A DNA stretch of 64,000 bases from Bretschneidera sinensis. Taxonomy: Eukaryota > Streptophyta > Magnoliopsida > Brassicales > Akaniaceae. Position 1 is the first letter of the stretch, and every line of letters begins with the position of its first letter. Below, in pieces: positions 1 through 10,535 of this stretch. The notes beneath the pieces are model-generated. The model worked only from the letters and a program-made list of their open reading frames with translations. It did no database searches and was not told the DNA's origin. The DNA lies in the NCBI GenBank assembly GCA_023935145.1, contig CM043700.1, positions 64,436,620-64,500,619 of the forward strand, read 5' to 3'. A program made the translations under genes and the position numbers.

Positions 1-510
1 AACATGATTAACTATGATTTGTTTAAATCTTCATTCTTCATTCTTCATTAAGAGATATCAGTTATAAAGTGTTATAATTCTTGTTAATAACATGATTAAA
101 AATTATTTGTGTAAATCTTCATTTTTAGAGTAATATATATAAATAAAAATAATCTATAATATTTATATTTAACAAACAATTCTACCTTTACAAACAATAA
201 ATTATTATGTAACTAATTCAATTAAATTAATGTTTTAGTCTTCTCAAATAATTAAGATTTAGTTATACTCTATATAAACAAGTCATTTACAAAGGAAAAA
301 AAAAAAACCATTGCACTATGTGAACAAGTTTTTCTACAAAAAATAATTAACATGTAATAAAATTCATTAAATTGATAAAAAAATAAAGATTGATAAGCTT
401 AAATTTAGGATATTTCATACCTATTTAAATCAAATCATACTCTTCCACTATGATGAGGAAAAAATGCATTTTCACTTAAAGATTTTTAGCATGAGAAAAA
501 TTAAAGGACA
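1..510. other. AT-rich sequence without gene
   Basis: No coding frame with recognisable similarity. The stretch is very AT-rich with poly-A and poly-T runs. Part of it (about 180-465) resembles 32925-33425, so it is probably dispersed-repeat DNA rather than unique sequence. Confidence 0.6.
180..465. repeat. AT-rich dispersed repeat, copy 1
   Basis: Shares several blocks in the same order with 32925-33425, for example ACAAACAATAAATTA followed by ATGTAA, then a TATATAAACAA block, then AATAAAGAT before a TAGGATATTT-like block. No terminal repeats or coding sequence were seen, so the family is unknown. Similarity is by eye and diverged. Confidence 0.45.
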
Positions 511-1480
511 AAGTACCTCTAACATTTTTTTTTATTTTAGAAGCAAAGAACCACTAACAATTAAAACTAACCAACATATATCTAACATGTTTTTTTTTTT
601 TTTTTCCATAAAAAAGAACATATAATAAGAAGTGATTTTAAGTGCATGTACTCATAAATTTAATATTGTATTTATATAAATTTGATTTATCAATAGTTGA
701 TGGGTACCATGGTGGACTAAGTCTTAAAGATCCCTTGCAAGTTCCAGATGGGCCAATCACAAGGTCAAGAGCTAAGAAGATCAAGGAAGCAATGCAAGGA
801 TTGGTGCAATCCACTTTGGCCGAGTTTGCAAATTTATCGAGCAAGACCCCAATATTCAAGATGAGCTTGAAAGAAGAAGAATTAGCTTTAATCCATGTGA
901 CACAAGCTACAGAGAGGGGCGACATAGCCTAATGGTTTTGTGTAAACTTTTTATTTCATTAAGTATAGGCGTGTAGGCCTATTTAATTCATTAAGTAGAC
1001 TTCTTTTATTAGCTATGGGCGTGTAGTTTAGGATATTTTAGGCTTGAAGATGTTCAGCTCATATCTTTTAATTGATATAGGCCTTATTCGGCCCTAGGGT
1101 TTCATGGAAGGGTTCAAAAACACTTGTAGCCGCATTTTGAGGGTAAGTTGAACGTGAATGAAATTTTCTTCATAGAGAATTTTCAGTTTTCTGTACTTGT
1201 TCTTTATTGAACTAAGAACTTATCAAAGGCAAATCCTTTGTGGCGTTCTCACCGAATCTAGGTTCTTGAAACAAGATTTCAACAGGTCTAGATTATCTTG
1301 ACTTAATTCTTTGATTTCTTGGGTAAGTTTCAATTTGATTGTGGGTTCAAGGGATTTCCATCCCATGGGTTCACATAATTTAGTATCAGAGCTCAGGCTC
1401 CGAATCAGGTCTGATTTATCTTTTTTAATTCTTGCATTTGTGTTTTCTATTCTGATCTGCGATTCCTTCTTGATTCTTGT
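511..1480 (+). repeat. Left copy of 970-bp segmental duplication
   Basis: Almost the same sequence as 7687-8646. It holds in order the pre-insertion flank (511-697, ending in ATAGT), a CRM-type LTR (698-1378), a tRNA-iMet-like primer binding site (TAGTATCAGAGC, 1381-1392) and about 90 bases of element leader. Differences between the two copies are few (single bases and a poly-T length change), far fewer than between the two LTRs of E1. The duplication is therefore younger than the E1 insertion. The copy stops where E2 begins. Confidence 0.85.
698..1378 (+). mobile_element. CRM-type LTR (duplicated copy of the E1 5' LTR)
   Basis: 681 bp, from TGATGGG to TTCACATAA, where the other copy ends TTCACATCA, so the terminal CA has mutated. 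The first 235 bp encode the C-terminal tail of a chromovirus polyprotein (PLQVPDGPITRSRAKK), ending in a TAA at 930-932. Pol tails that run into the LTR are known for CRM elements. The LTR is followed by a leader but not by gag, because E2 and the duplication boundary intervene. Confidence 0.8.
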
Positions 1481-1497
1481 TGATTACGCCCAAAATT

Positions 1498-2797
1498 TGA
1501 TTACGCCTAAAATATAACGCGGTAGTTGTAGTATAGTTTTGGGGTGTCGATTCCACAGGGAAACAAGTTAATTACAAAAGAAGGTGTAAACCTCAACACA
1601 AACGATAAAAGATTAAATGAATCTGAGTTCGTTTGAGAAAAAGAGTAATTGTGTGAATAGGGTTGGAAAATATAATTAAGAATGACAAGGTTCTGGAAAT
1701 CCTCCCTAGGCTCGTGCTCTAATCCTAACTTGATTCAATTGTTTTTATCTTGATTGCTAGTTTCACATCCTAAATAGGCAATCGGCATATATTCAATTAA
1801 AGCGCAATTATAAATCCTAATGTAATTGTTATGAATTATTCTCTACTTTTAAGCACATATGACCCAACTTATAAATTATCAAAAGACGACGATATATCTA
1901 ACGACAATACCGCAACAATGGACAAATCTATAAAAGAGGTCTACCGGATTCAATCACATCCAAACAGATACACATAAGAAAAGCATGACTGAACTTATAT
2001 GGAAAGGAAGCATGCAATCACCAGACTAATAAAATAATCTACTAAATTAAATTAAAGAATAAAACATAACAATGTTTGATAAAAATAATACCAACTACAA
2101 CTGAACCAAATAAAGAAAAATAAGAACAATTACACCTAGGGATTCATCCCTTCGCCTTGCTTGGAGATTAGCTGGCCATAGAGCTCATGCCTCCTTGAGT
2201 TGCCTCTGGCCTCTCAACGATCATCCTCAGCTTGCCCTTCAAATTCTATACTTCGGATTCCTCTTAAAGGCCCTCTGGATTTACTCCTAAAGGTCCTCTA
2301 GAGTCACTCTCTAATGATCTCAGAAGATGATCTTAGAAGAGCTCCGATTGGTTCATGATTTCAGTTGAGCAGAGTGGGTCTTTATATAGGCAAACTCCAG
2401 GAGTGCTATGTGTTATCTAGTCGATGTAGGATATTGTCCTGGTGCGCTCGATCGCAGCTCGAGTGCGATCGATCGCATATGCGCTCGATCTTAGCTTGTG
2501 TGCTCGATCGGATATACGCTGCAGAGTACCTTTCTCGATGTGGGATGTGCGCTCGATCGCAATTCAGGTAACATCCCATCTTGTCCTTCCAGAAGCATGG
2601 GATCTTGGTCTTTTAAGCAATGATCGCTTCTCTTTCTCTTTTAAACTTAAAGTACCTGAAAATTACACTGAAATAAGTCAGTGGTCCAATAATATTACTT
2701 TAGAGTTATTAACATATAAAAGCACAATAAAGACCGAGATCAATCCTAAAATGCTAACAATTAACCACTGTTGAGAGGCATTTTATGACTCTCATCA
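1498..2797 (-). mobile_element. E2 3' LTR
   Basis: 1300 bp. On the minus strand it starts TGATGAGAGTC and ends GGGCGTAATCA. It is colinear with 6366-7686. The array of CGATCGA words (2442-2565) and a U5-end block matching tRNA-Asp (1525-1537) lie inside it. Confidence 0.85.
2442..2565. repeat. CGATCGA-word array in E2 3' LTR
   Basis: Irregular repeats built on GTGCGCTCGATCGCA and the self-complementary GCGATCGATCGC. This is a GC-rich island within an AT-rich LTR. The same words recur in the other E2 LTR and at several sites in E5. Confidence 0.8.
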
Positions 2798-2823
2798 CAA
2801 CCCCCAACTAGCTTATTGCTAGT
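2798..2823 (-). promoter_or_regulatory. E2 polypurine tract and adjoining hairpin
   Basis: On the minus strand a perfect 6-bp stem (ACTAGC / GCTAGT, loop AATAA, plus coordinates 2807-2823) is followed by AGTTGGGGGTTGTG, which abuts the 3' LTR. The G-rich run at this position is the expected plus-strand primer (polypurine tract). Related hairpins sit at the same place in E3 and E5. Confidence 0.75.
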
Positions 2824-4408
2824 CCCTAACAATTCAAGCGAAATTAAGAGATAAATTCTATGGTGGGAATCAAAGTAAATGAAAAGCAATATTAGTGTTA
2901 ACCAAGAGTAATTCACTTTTTGTCTCAAAAATTGCACATAACACACGGCACAAAGAATCATTAAATTTCACCCAAATCCAAAAGTAATTCAAACATCAAT
3001 CTTAAAATCGTTATTGACTCTTAACATCCATCTTACCACAATCCATTAATCCAAACACCTGGATGATTTTATGCATAACATTTATGAATACAAGTCTTGG
3101 CCTCTAAAAACATAATAAATTGCGTGACATCAATCACAAAAACAAGCTCCATATGCTTACATTTCAAACCACTCTCCACTATTGTAGAAAAGTCACACTA
3201 CATTGGATCAATAGGTCTTTAATAAGCTTGTAACGTTAGGCTAAGGTCAAGGTTAAAAAGGAACGGGAAGGATTCGACAAGTAAAAGAACTTAGTCTCTT
3301 AGTTTTGAACACAACTCTTTAAGCACTGGATAATCTTACTTCAACACCCAACTCCATTTTTCGAGCATTTCTTTCAACAAATCACCATTTTTTTTTCTTT
3401 TCTTTCTTTCTTCTTTCTTTGCCATAATTCTTTTATTTTTTATTTTGGCACATAACCATTCACCTTCTTTTTCATCATTTTTTTTCTTTTCTTTTCCACA
3501 ACCCCCAACTTATCTCCTTTAATGTACTTGGGTTGTAGTAGTGATATTTTTTCATATTTCAACCCTTACTCCTCTTAAGTACTTCTCACAACATGTGTAT
3601 AACTAAGTTCTTTTAAAAGAAAGGTAAAGATAAAATATTTTTTTGGCTCATAAAGGTAAGTAAATGGTTTATCCAAAGAAACAAGGCTCAATTTTTCTTT
3701 TCAAGAAAAAGGCTCAATTAGGTGACTAGTGATAAATATAGCAATGGTAGGTTTGAAAGGCTCAAACGGTTCAAAAATAGCCTATATCATATCCTAAGTA
3801 GTGTGCATTCTAGGAATTCGCCTCAAGTGGTTATCAAGTAAGTTCTAGAGCTTGTCGAGACCGCAAAAATGTTCACAAAATAATCACACATAAAACTTTT
3901 CAAATGTTTAAGACTAATCATACAATTTTACCACAAACTAGAGTCTCAAACCAGATCAAGATTGATACTTAAATTAATTTCAAACCAAAGCAAGATTTAA
4001 CTACTTCTGAATGCTATATGCTATCTCAATTAAGTTTATATCATTGACATGTAAATTGACTCTAAGGCTAACACAAAGCATGTTAAACACACACCAAGAT
4101 GACACCAAGCCGTTCAATGATATGCAATAAGAAATGTTGTATATCTTCCCACCCCTAACTTAAGATAAGCATTGTCCTCAATGAAAAAGCAAAAGTTAAG
4201 GAAACTCCCTTTTTAACCAACGATGCGTGGAGTTGAAAGTTATGCACGACCAATTGAACTGCTTCGTTTATTTGTCCTTGAAAAGTAAATACTAAAGTAA
4301 AACTGGAAAACAGCAAAATAATAATAATAAACAAGAAAAAAGAAACATGGAAAACAATAAAAATAAAAGGATACGTTGTGGGTTGCCTCCCATAAGCGCT
4401 AAGTTTTA
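2824..4408 (-). other. E2 3' non-coding region
   Basis: About 1.6 kb between the end of the gag-derived frame and the polypurine tract, with no recognisable coding. It contains a long pyrimidine-rich stretch on the plus strand (about 3385-3500, purine-rich in element sense), also seen at the equivalent place in E3. Long 3' regions of this kind fit Athila elements, which often carry extra sequence between pol and the 3' LTR. Confidence 0.65.
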
Positions 4409-4432
4409 CGTCTTCAGCCAGACGCTCTTATT
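4381..4432 (-). promoter_or_regulatory. Conserved post-stop hairpin block in E2
   Basis: Four bases after the stop codon (4428-4430) the element-sense strand reads CGTCT, loop GGCTGA, AGACG (4409-4424), then a GCGCTTATGGGAGGCAACCC-type block. The same arrangement follows the last stop codon of E5 (37159-37217). I infer an RNA structure or another conserved non-coding function. Confidence 0.65.
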
Positions 4433-6029
4433 TTCTCCTAGAAAGATATAGGTTGAATGCACCCGTCATTGCTTCATTGCCAAATTCGGAGCTTCTATGC
4501 TTGGGAGGGGCCTCAAGGATGTCATCAGTAACATCTACAAATTTTGGCTCAATATGTGCTATGGTGAAGCCATGGGTGAGGGTGGACTCCAATGGATTGA
4601 GGTGCTGGACCTTTTCCATGAATGAATCCATCATGTATGTTTGGTGGCTTTCGTCTACATCCTCTGATTTCTTCGTTGTTGGGATGTGTAAGGACTTACC
4701 ACTTACTGTCTTAATGGAATTCACCTCCTTCAAATTCTGTTGCGCCAGGTGCTGACCATGGGATGTGGACTGAGCTTGAGCAGGGAACTTACCTTGCTCA
4801 GTCACACTCAAGTAGCTCATTAATTTGGACACTTGGCTTTTAATTTCTTTATGCTCTTCCATCACCTGCATAAATAATGCCTCAAACCTTTGGTTTTTCT
4901 TACCTTGTGCCTCTATAAAGGCCTATAAGGTGTCTTCTAGCAAGTTCCTAGAGGATGAGGGTGCATGATAAGGTGCAGGGGATGATTTAGGGGGCTGTAC
5001 ATGTTGGTTTTCAGATTTCCAGCTGAAGTTGGGGTGATTTCGCCACCCTGGGTTATAAATGTTAGAGAAAGGTGCAAGAGGTTTCTTGTACATGCCCAAG
5101 GCATTACATTGTTCCTCATACAACCCTCTCATATCAGCAAATGTGGGGCATTCTTGGAGCAGATGATTTACCTCGCCACACACAAAACAAGACTCTAAAG
5201 ACTCGGCATGATTAGCCGCATGTGTTTGCTTTGAGCCCTTAGTTTTCAATGCTTCTATCTCCCTAGTGAGCAGTTCGACCTTAGCTTTCAGATTGTCTTC
5301 TTCCCTAAGATGGTATATCCCTCCACCACTAGGGTTTCCTATAGGTCGTGATCTACTCGTGCTTTTAGTAGCACTAGGTCTAGTCCATGTATGAGCTTTC
5401 TCAGCAAGCTCATTGAGGTATTAAAGAGCCTCATCGGGGTCTTTCTCCAAGAACCCACCATTACACATCATCTCTACGAATTGGCACTCTCTATATGTAA
5501 GTCCCTCATAAAAATAGCTCACCAAGCGCCAACTCTCATACCCATGGTGAGGGCACATACTCAATTACTCCTTAAATCTTTCCCAAGACTGATATAAGGT
5601 CTCACTATCCTTTTGTGCAAAGGTGGAGATTTGCCTTTTCAAAGCGTTGGTCTTATGTTGGGGAAAGTATTTGTTAAAGAAAACCCGAGTCATCTCAGTC
5701 CATGACCCAATAGATCGTGGTCTTAGTGAGTATAGCCAACTCTTAGCTCTATCCTTCAAAGCGAAAGGAAAGAACTTAAGCCTCACAATGTCATCGGTTT
5801 CATCTTGACTATGAAAAGTCGCGACTACTTCCTCAAACTCTCTAATGTGCACATATGGGTTTTCATTGTCCAAGCCATGAAATGTAAGGAGTAATTGAAT
5901 CATCCCTGGTTTAAGATCTAATTGGCGAGTGTTGGTTGGAAACATGATGGATGATGGTGTGGCTGTGCGTGTAGGGTGGAGGTAATCCTGAAGTGTCCTA
6001 GCAACATTCTCATTATGGTTATCAGCCAT
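4428..6029 (-). pseudogene. E2 Athila gag remnant with in-frame deletions
   Basis: Starts with MADNHNENVARTLQDYL at 6029. The capsid-like core includes LKFFPFALKDRAKSWLYSL and FFNKYFPQHKT, and is followed by a zinc knuckle (CFVCGEVNHLLQEC, near 5180). It closely resembles the E3 gag. A frameshift lies near 5570 and a stop at 4923. After the gag C-terminus the frame runs into a segment that in E5 lies downstream of protease (NPLESTLTHGF), then into a short tail. The protease and the whole RT to integrase block have thus been removed by at least two deletions. It would encode only a structural Gag-like product if intact; it is not. Confidence 0.8.
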
Positions 6030-6342
6030 GTTAACACAATCCTCTAAATTCTCACTTGGGTTTCCACTATTGGTTGATCTAAGCGAGGTTTCACTATCAG
6101 ACTCGGAAGGAGAAGGTAATTCTAGTTCGGGTCCTCTAATTAATCAACCTCGCAAATCTCTCAGTCTAAGCATACACCAAATGAATCAGAGGGGAAATAA
6201 ATAAAACAAAATAAATCAGAAAATCAAAGCTAAGGTAAAGGAACAATATTACTGTATTTACAAACTATTGAAAAGAAAAATATTTACAAGACTTCTATTA
6301 TCATGTCAAAAGTTGACAATCTTTTTTGTACTTAAGCGCGTT

Positions 6343-6360
6343 TCTCCGGCAACGGCGCCA
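6343..6360 (-). other. E2 primer binding site (tRNA-Asp)
   Basis: The minus strand reads TGGCGCCGTTGCCGGAGA, complementary to the 3' end of plant tRNA-Asp(GUC) except for one base. It lies 5 bases inside the 5' LTR, the normal position for priming minus-strand cDNA. Confidence 0.85.
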
Positions 6361-6365
6361 AAATT

Positions 6366-7686
6366 TGATTACGCCCAGCACATAACGCGGTAGTTGTAGT
6401 ATAGTTTTGGGGTGTCGATTCCACAGGGAAACAAGTTAATTACAAAAGAAGGTGTAAACCTCACCACAAACGATAAAAGATTAAATGAATCTGAGTTTGT
6501 TTGAGAAAAAGGGTAATTGTGTGAATAGGGTTGGAAATATAATTAAGAATGACAAGGTTCCGAAAATCCTCCCTAGGCTCGTTGCTCTAATCCTAACTTG
6601 ATTCAGTTGTCTTTATCTCGATTGCTAGTTTCACATCCCAAACAGGCAATCGGCATATATTCAATTAAAGTGCAATTATAAATCCTAATGTAATTGTTAT
6701 GAATTATTCTCTACTTTTAAGCACACATGACCCAACTTATAAATTATCAAAAGACAACGATATATCTAACGACAATACCGCAGCAATGGACAAATCTATA
6801 AAAAAGGTCTACCGGACTCAATCACATCCAAACAGATACACATAGGAAAAGCATTACTGAACTTATATAGAAAGGAAGCATGCAATCACCAGACTAATAA
6901 AATAATCTACTAAATTAAATTAAAGAATAAAACATAACAATGTTTGATAAAAATAATACCAACTACAACTGAACCAAATAAAGAAAAATAAGAACAACTA
7001 CACCTAGGGATTCATCCCTTCGCCTTGCTTGGAGATTAGCTGGCCATAGAGCTCATGCCTCATTGAGTTGCCTCTGGCCTCTTAACGATCATCCTCAGCT
7101 TGCCCTCCAAATTTTATACTTCAGATTCCTCTTAAAGGCCCTCTGGATTTACTCCTAAAGCCCCTCTAGAGTCACTCTCTAATGATCTCAGAAGATGATC
7201 TTAGAAGAGCTCTGATTGGTTCATGATTTCAGCTGAGCAGAGTGGGTCTTTATATAGGCAAACTCCCGGAATGCTATGTGTTATCTAGCCGATGTGGGAT
7301 ATTGTCCTGGTGCGCTTGATCGCAGCCCGAGTATGATCGATCGCACATGCGCTCGATCGCGACTTGTGCGCTCGATCGCATATATGCTATAGAGTACCTT
7401 GCTCGATGTGGGATGTGCGCTCGATCTCACTGCTTGTGCGCTCGATCGCAATTCAGGAAGTAACCCATCTTGTCCTTCCAGAAGCATGGGATCTTGGTCT
7501 TTTAAACAACAATCGCTTCTCTTTCTCTTTTAAACTTAAAGTACCTGAAAATTACACTGAAATAAGTCAGTGGTCCAATAATATTACTTTAGAGTTATTA
7601 ACATATAAAAGCACAATAAAGACCGAGATCAATCCTAAAATGGTAACAATTAACCACTGTTGAGAGGCATTTTATGACTCTCATCA
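6366..7686 (-). mobile_element. E2 5' LTR
   Basis: 1321 bp, ending at 7686 where the right-hand 970-bp segment starts with GTACC. It contains a CGATCGA-word array (7312-7453) and, near the primer binding site, 13 bases identical to the tRNA-Asp 5' region (6393-6405, plus strand). Confidence 0.85.
7312..7453. repeat. CGATCGA-word array in E2 5' LTR
   Basis: Counterpart of 2442-2565 with a different number and order of units; an extra TGCGCTCGATC-type unit is present here. The array is changing faster than the rest of the LTR. Confidence 0.8.
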
Positions 7687-7863
7687 GTACCTCTAACATT
7701 TTTTTTTATTTTGAGAAGCAAAGAACCACTAACAATTAAAACTAACCAACATATATCTAACATTTTTTTTCCATAAAAAAGAACTTATAATAAGTAAGTG
7801 ATTTTAAGTGCATGTACTCATAAATTTAATATTTTATTTATATAAATTTGATTTATTAATAGT

Positions 7864-8544
7864 TGATGGGTACCATGGTGGACTAAGTCTTAAAGATCCC
7901 TTGCAAGTTCCAGATGGGCCAATCACAAGGTCAAGAGCTAAGAAGATCAAGGAAGCAATGCAAGGATTGGTGCAATCCACTTTGGCCGAGTTTGCAAATT
8001 TATTGAGCAAGACCCCAATATTCAATATGAGCTTGAAAGAAGAAGAATTAGCTTTAATCCATGTGACACAAGCTACAGAGAGGGGCGACATAGCTTAATG
8101 GTTTTGTGTAAACTTTTTATTTCATTAAGTATAGGCATGTAGGCCTATTTAATTCATTAAGTAGACTTCTTTTATTAGCTATGGGCGTGTAGTTTAGGAT
8201 ATTTTAGGCTTGAAGATGTTCAGCTCATATCTTTTAATTGATATAGGCCTTATTCGGCCCTAGGGTTTCATGGAAGGGTTCAAAAACACTTGTAGCCGCA
8301 TTTTGAGGGTACGTTGAACGTGAATGAAATTTTTTTCATAGAGAATTTTCAGTTTTCTGTACTTGTTCTTTATTGAACTAAGAACTTATCAAAGGCAAAT
8401 CCTTTGTGGCGTTCTCACCGAATCTAGGTTCTTGAAACAAGATTTCAACAGGTCTAGATTATCTTGACTTAATTATTTGATTTCTTAGGTAAGTTTCAAT
8501 TTGATTGTGGGTTAAAGGGATTTCCATCCCATGGGTTCACATCA
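7864..8544 (+). mobile_element. E1 5' LTR
   Basis: 681 bp, TGATGGG to TTCACATCA. The first 235 bp encode the pol C-terminal tail (stop at 8096-8098). It is nearly identical to 698-1378 but clearly diverged from the E1 3' LTR. Confidence 0.85.
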
Positions 8545-8546
8545 TT

Positions 8547-8558
8547 TAGTATCAGAGC
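8547..8558 (+). other. E1 primer binding site (tRNA-iMet)
   Basis: TAGTATCAGAGC, one base away from TGGTATCAGAGC, the complement of the initiator-Met tRNA 3' end used by chromoviruses. It lies 2 bases after the LTR. Confidence 0.75.
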
Positions 8559-9388
8559 TCAGGCTCCGAATCAGGTATGATTTATCTTTTTTAATTCTTG
8601 CATTTGGGTTTTCTATTCTGATATGCGATTCCTACTTGATTCTTGTTGATTTCGTGTGTTTGAATTAAGATATGTGATTTTCACATTTGATTACTCGTGT
8701 ACTTGATTCAAGAATTCAGATATGCAAATCCTTTAATAGATTACATGAATCTTTGTTTAATTTTCATATATGTAATTTCCAGATTTGTAATCTTTGCTTT
8801 GATTCCTTCTATTTCTATTTCTTGTTGTTGAAATCAGATCATTTTTTTTTTTCGAAAATTGCAATTATTGTTGTTGTTTATGACCGAATTTGTATTAAAA
8901 AAAATAAATAAATTTCGAAACTGGCTATTTGATATACTTTGCAATCCGAAAATTGAAGTGATTTGGTATTTGATTGATCTTTATCTTCAAAGAGGTTGAA
9001 TATATCATCTTTAGTATCTTGTTTCCTAATTGTTCTTTTCCTTATAAAAATTCATTGAGACCCGTGTCATTTTATTCCTTTCTTGTTTCTTGAATCTATT
9101 GCTAGTTGGAATAATACAAGGTTGTGTCTTGATTTAGTTCAACTAGTTCTTAAATAACTTAAAAGGGAAAACATGTGAGGTAAAAGGAAAGAGTGGATGA
9201 GAATAGTATTGGAAAAGGCCAAAAGAGTGAAACACGAGTGGAATGACTATATTTGAGCGTAAACACGTAAGGGAGTGTGTGAGGTTTTATCACTAACATT
9301 CTTGTTTTGTAGTGCATTAAAAGTGTCTTATAAGAGTGACTCAACACCTAAGGAAGAGGCGAATAATTCATTCTTTGTGTTGCAGGCC
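8559..9388 (+). other. E1 untranslated leader
   Basis: About 830 bp between the primer binding site and the gag start, AT-rich, with no recognisable coding. The first part is duplicated at 1393-1480. Confidence 0.6.
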
Positions 9389-10535
9389 ATGCAACAACAA
9401 TTTGAACGGTTAAATTTGGTGTTGGGGGAGGTGAGGGATAGGATGGATCAGCAAGAGGTAGTGATTAGAAATCTGCAAGGTGGGCGAGATAGGAGGAGAT
9501 GTGAGCCTAGCGTTGAAAATGAGTATGAGAATGAAGAAGATGATGAGGATGAGGAAGACATAGCTTCTGAAGTTGGAATGGGGCAGACCTAGAGGAGGTA
9601 GGTGTGGAAGATGACCTAGGAGAAATCTAAGGGTTCGAGATGAGGTAGATAGGAACCTTAGGAGCATCAAAATTAAAATACCATCTTTCAAAGGTAGGAA
9701 TGACCCTGAAGTTTATTTAGAGTGGGAGAAGAAAATAGAGTTGATTCTTGATTGTCACAATTATTTAGAGGAGAAGAAGGTGAAGTTGATGGTAATTAAG
9801 TTCACTGATTATGCAGTTATTTGGTTGGATCAATTAGTGACCAATAAGAGGAGGAATCATGAGAGACCTGTAGAAACATAGGATGAGTTGAAAGCTCTCA
9901 TGAGGCGGAGATTTGTACCTAGCCATTACTATAGAGACCTCTACCAAAAATTACAAAACCTTACACAATGGTCTAGGAGTGTAGAGGATTACTATAAAGA
10001 GATGGAGGTGGCTATGATTTGGGCTAATGTAGAGGAGGATCGGGAGGCCACAATGGCCAGAATTTTAAGTGGTTTGAATAGGGACATAGCCAATGTAGTT
10101 GAGTTGCAGCATTATGTGGAGGCAGAAGACATGGTGCACATGGCTATGAAGGTGGAGAGACAGTTAAAGAGAAAAGGGGCAGTAAGGTATACTTCAGTTT
10201 CTAACACTCCTTAAAAACCAAAATGGGATAGAAATGACCGAGTTGTTGCAAAGGGGAAGGCTGAACCACCTAAGGGAAAAGATGAGGGAACTAGCAAGAA
10301 CAAACCTAAGGTAAATATCCAACCTTCAAGGAATAGAGATATTAAATGTTTTAAATGTTTGGGTTCAGGGCACATCACATCTCAATGTACAAATAAGCGA
10401 GTGATGGTTATGCATGACATTGGGTTGGTGATGACTGAGAGTGAGGATGATAGTGATGAGATGCCCAAGTTGGTCGATGCTAGTGATGATGATGGAGAGG
10501 AATACCCCGTAAAAGATAAGTCTCTTGTTGCCAGG
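9389..10535 (+). pseudogene. E1 gag remnant (CRM type)
   Basis: The start ATG is chosen at 9389 because MQQQFERLNLVLGEVRDRMD matches the usual CRM Gag start. An acidic Glu/Asp-rich stretch follows. The capsid region (from about 9652) includes FTDYAVIWLDQL and the MRRRFVPSHYYRDLYQKL helix region. A zinc knuckle C-X2-C-X4-H-X4-C lies at 10347-10388 (CFKCLGSGHITSQC). Frameshifts occur near 9590-9650, a Trp-to-stop TAG at about 9880 and a stop at 10212. Gag would form the particle and bind genomic RNA; this copy cannot. Confidence 0.8.

Larger units (their letters stand above)
1481..7686 (-). mobile_element. E2: gag-only Athila-type LTR retrotransposon
   Basis: Two LTRs (1498-2797 and 6366-7686, a few per cent apart) flank a 3.57-kb internal region read on the minus strand. 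A tRNA-Asp primer binding site lies at 6343-6360 and a polypurine tract (AGTTGGGGGTTGTG on the minus strand) beside the other LTR. Only a decayed gag-derived frame is present; protease, RT, RNase H and integrase are gone, so it is non-autonomous. The first 17 bp (1481-1497) repeat the LTR tip. There is no matching target duplication: the left flank ends CTTGT and the right flank starts GTACC. E2 separates the two copies of the 970-bp segment. Confidence 0.85.
7687..8646 (+). repeat. Right copy of 970-bp segmental duplication
   Basis: Matches 511-1480. It contains the flank of E1, its complete 5' LTR, its primer binding site and the start of its leader, and passes without a break into E1 gag. 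Homology with the left copy ends at CTTGTTGATT, exactly where E2 sequence starts in the left copy. Confidence 0.85.

Noticed and set aside
6384..6430. Possible tRNA-Asp gene
   Set aside because: Only the 5' D-arm word and a T-arm-like word are present, about 10 bases apart. There is no anticodon arm or acceptor pairing, so it is not a tRNA gene; treated as a primer-related motif.
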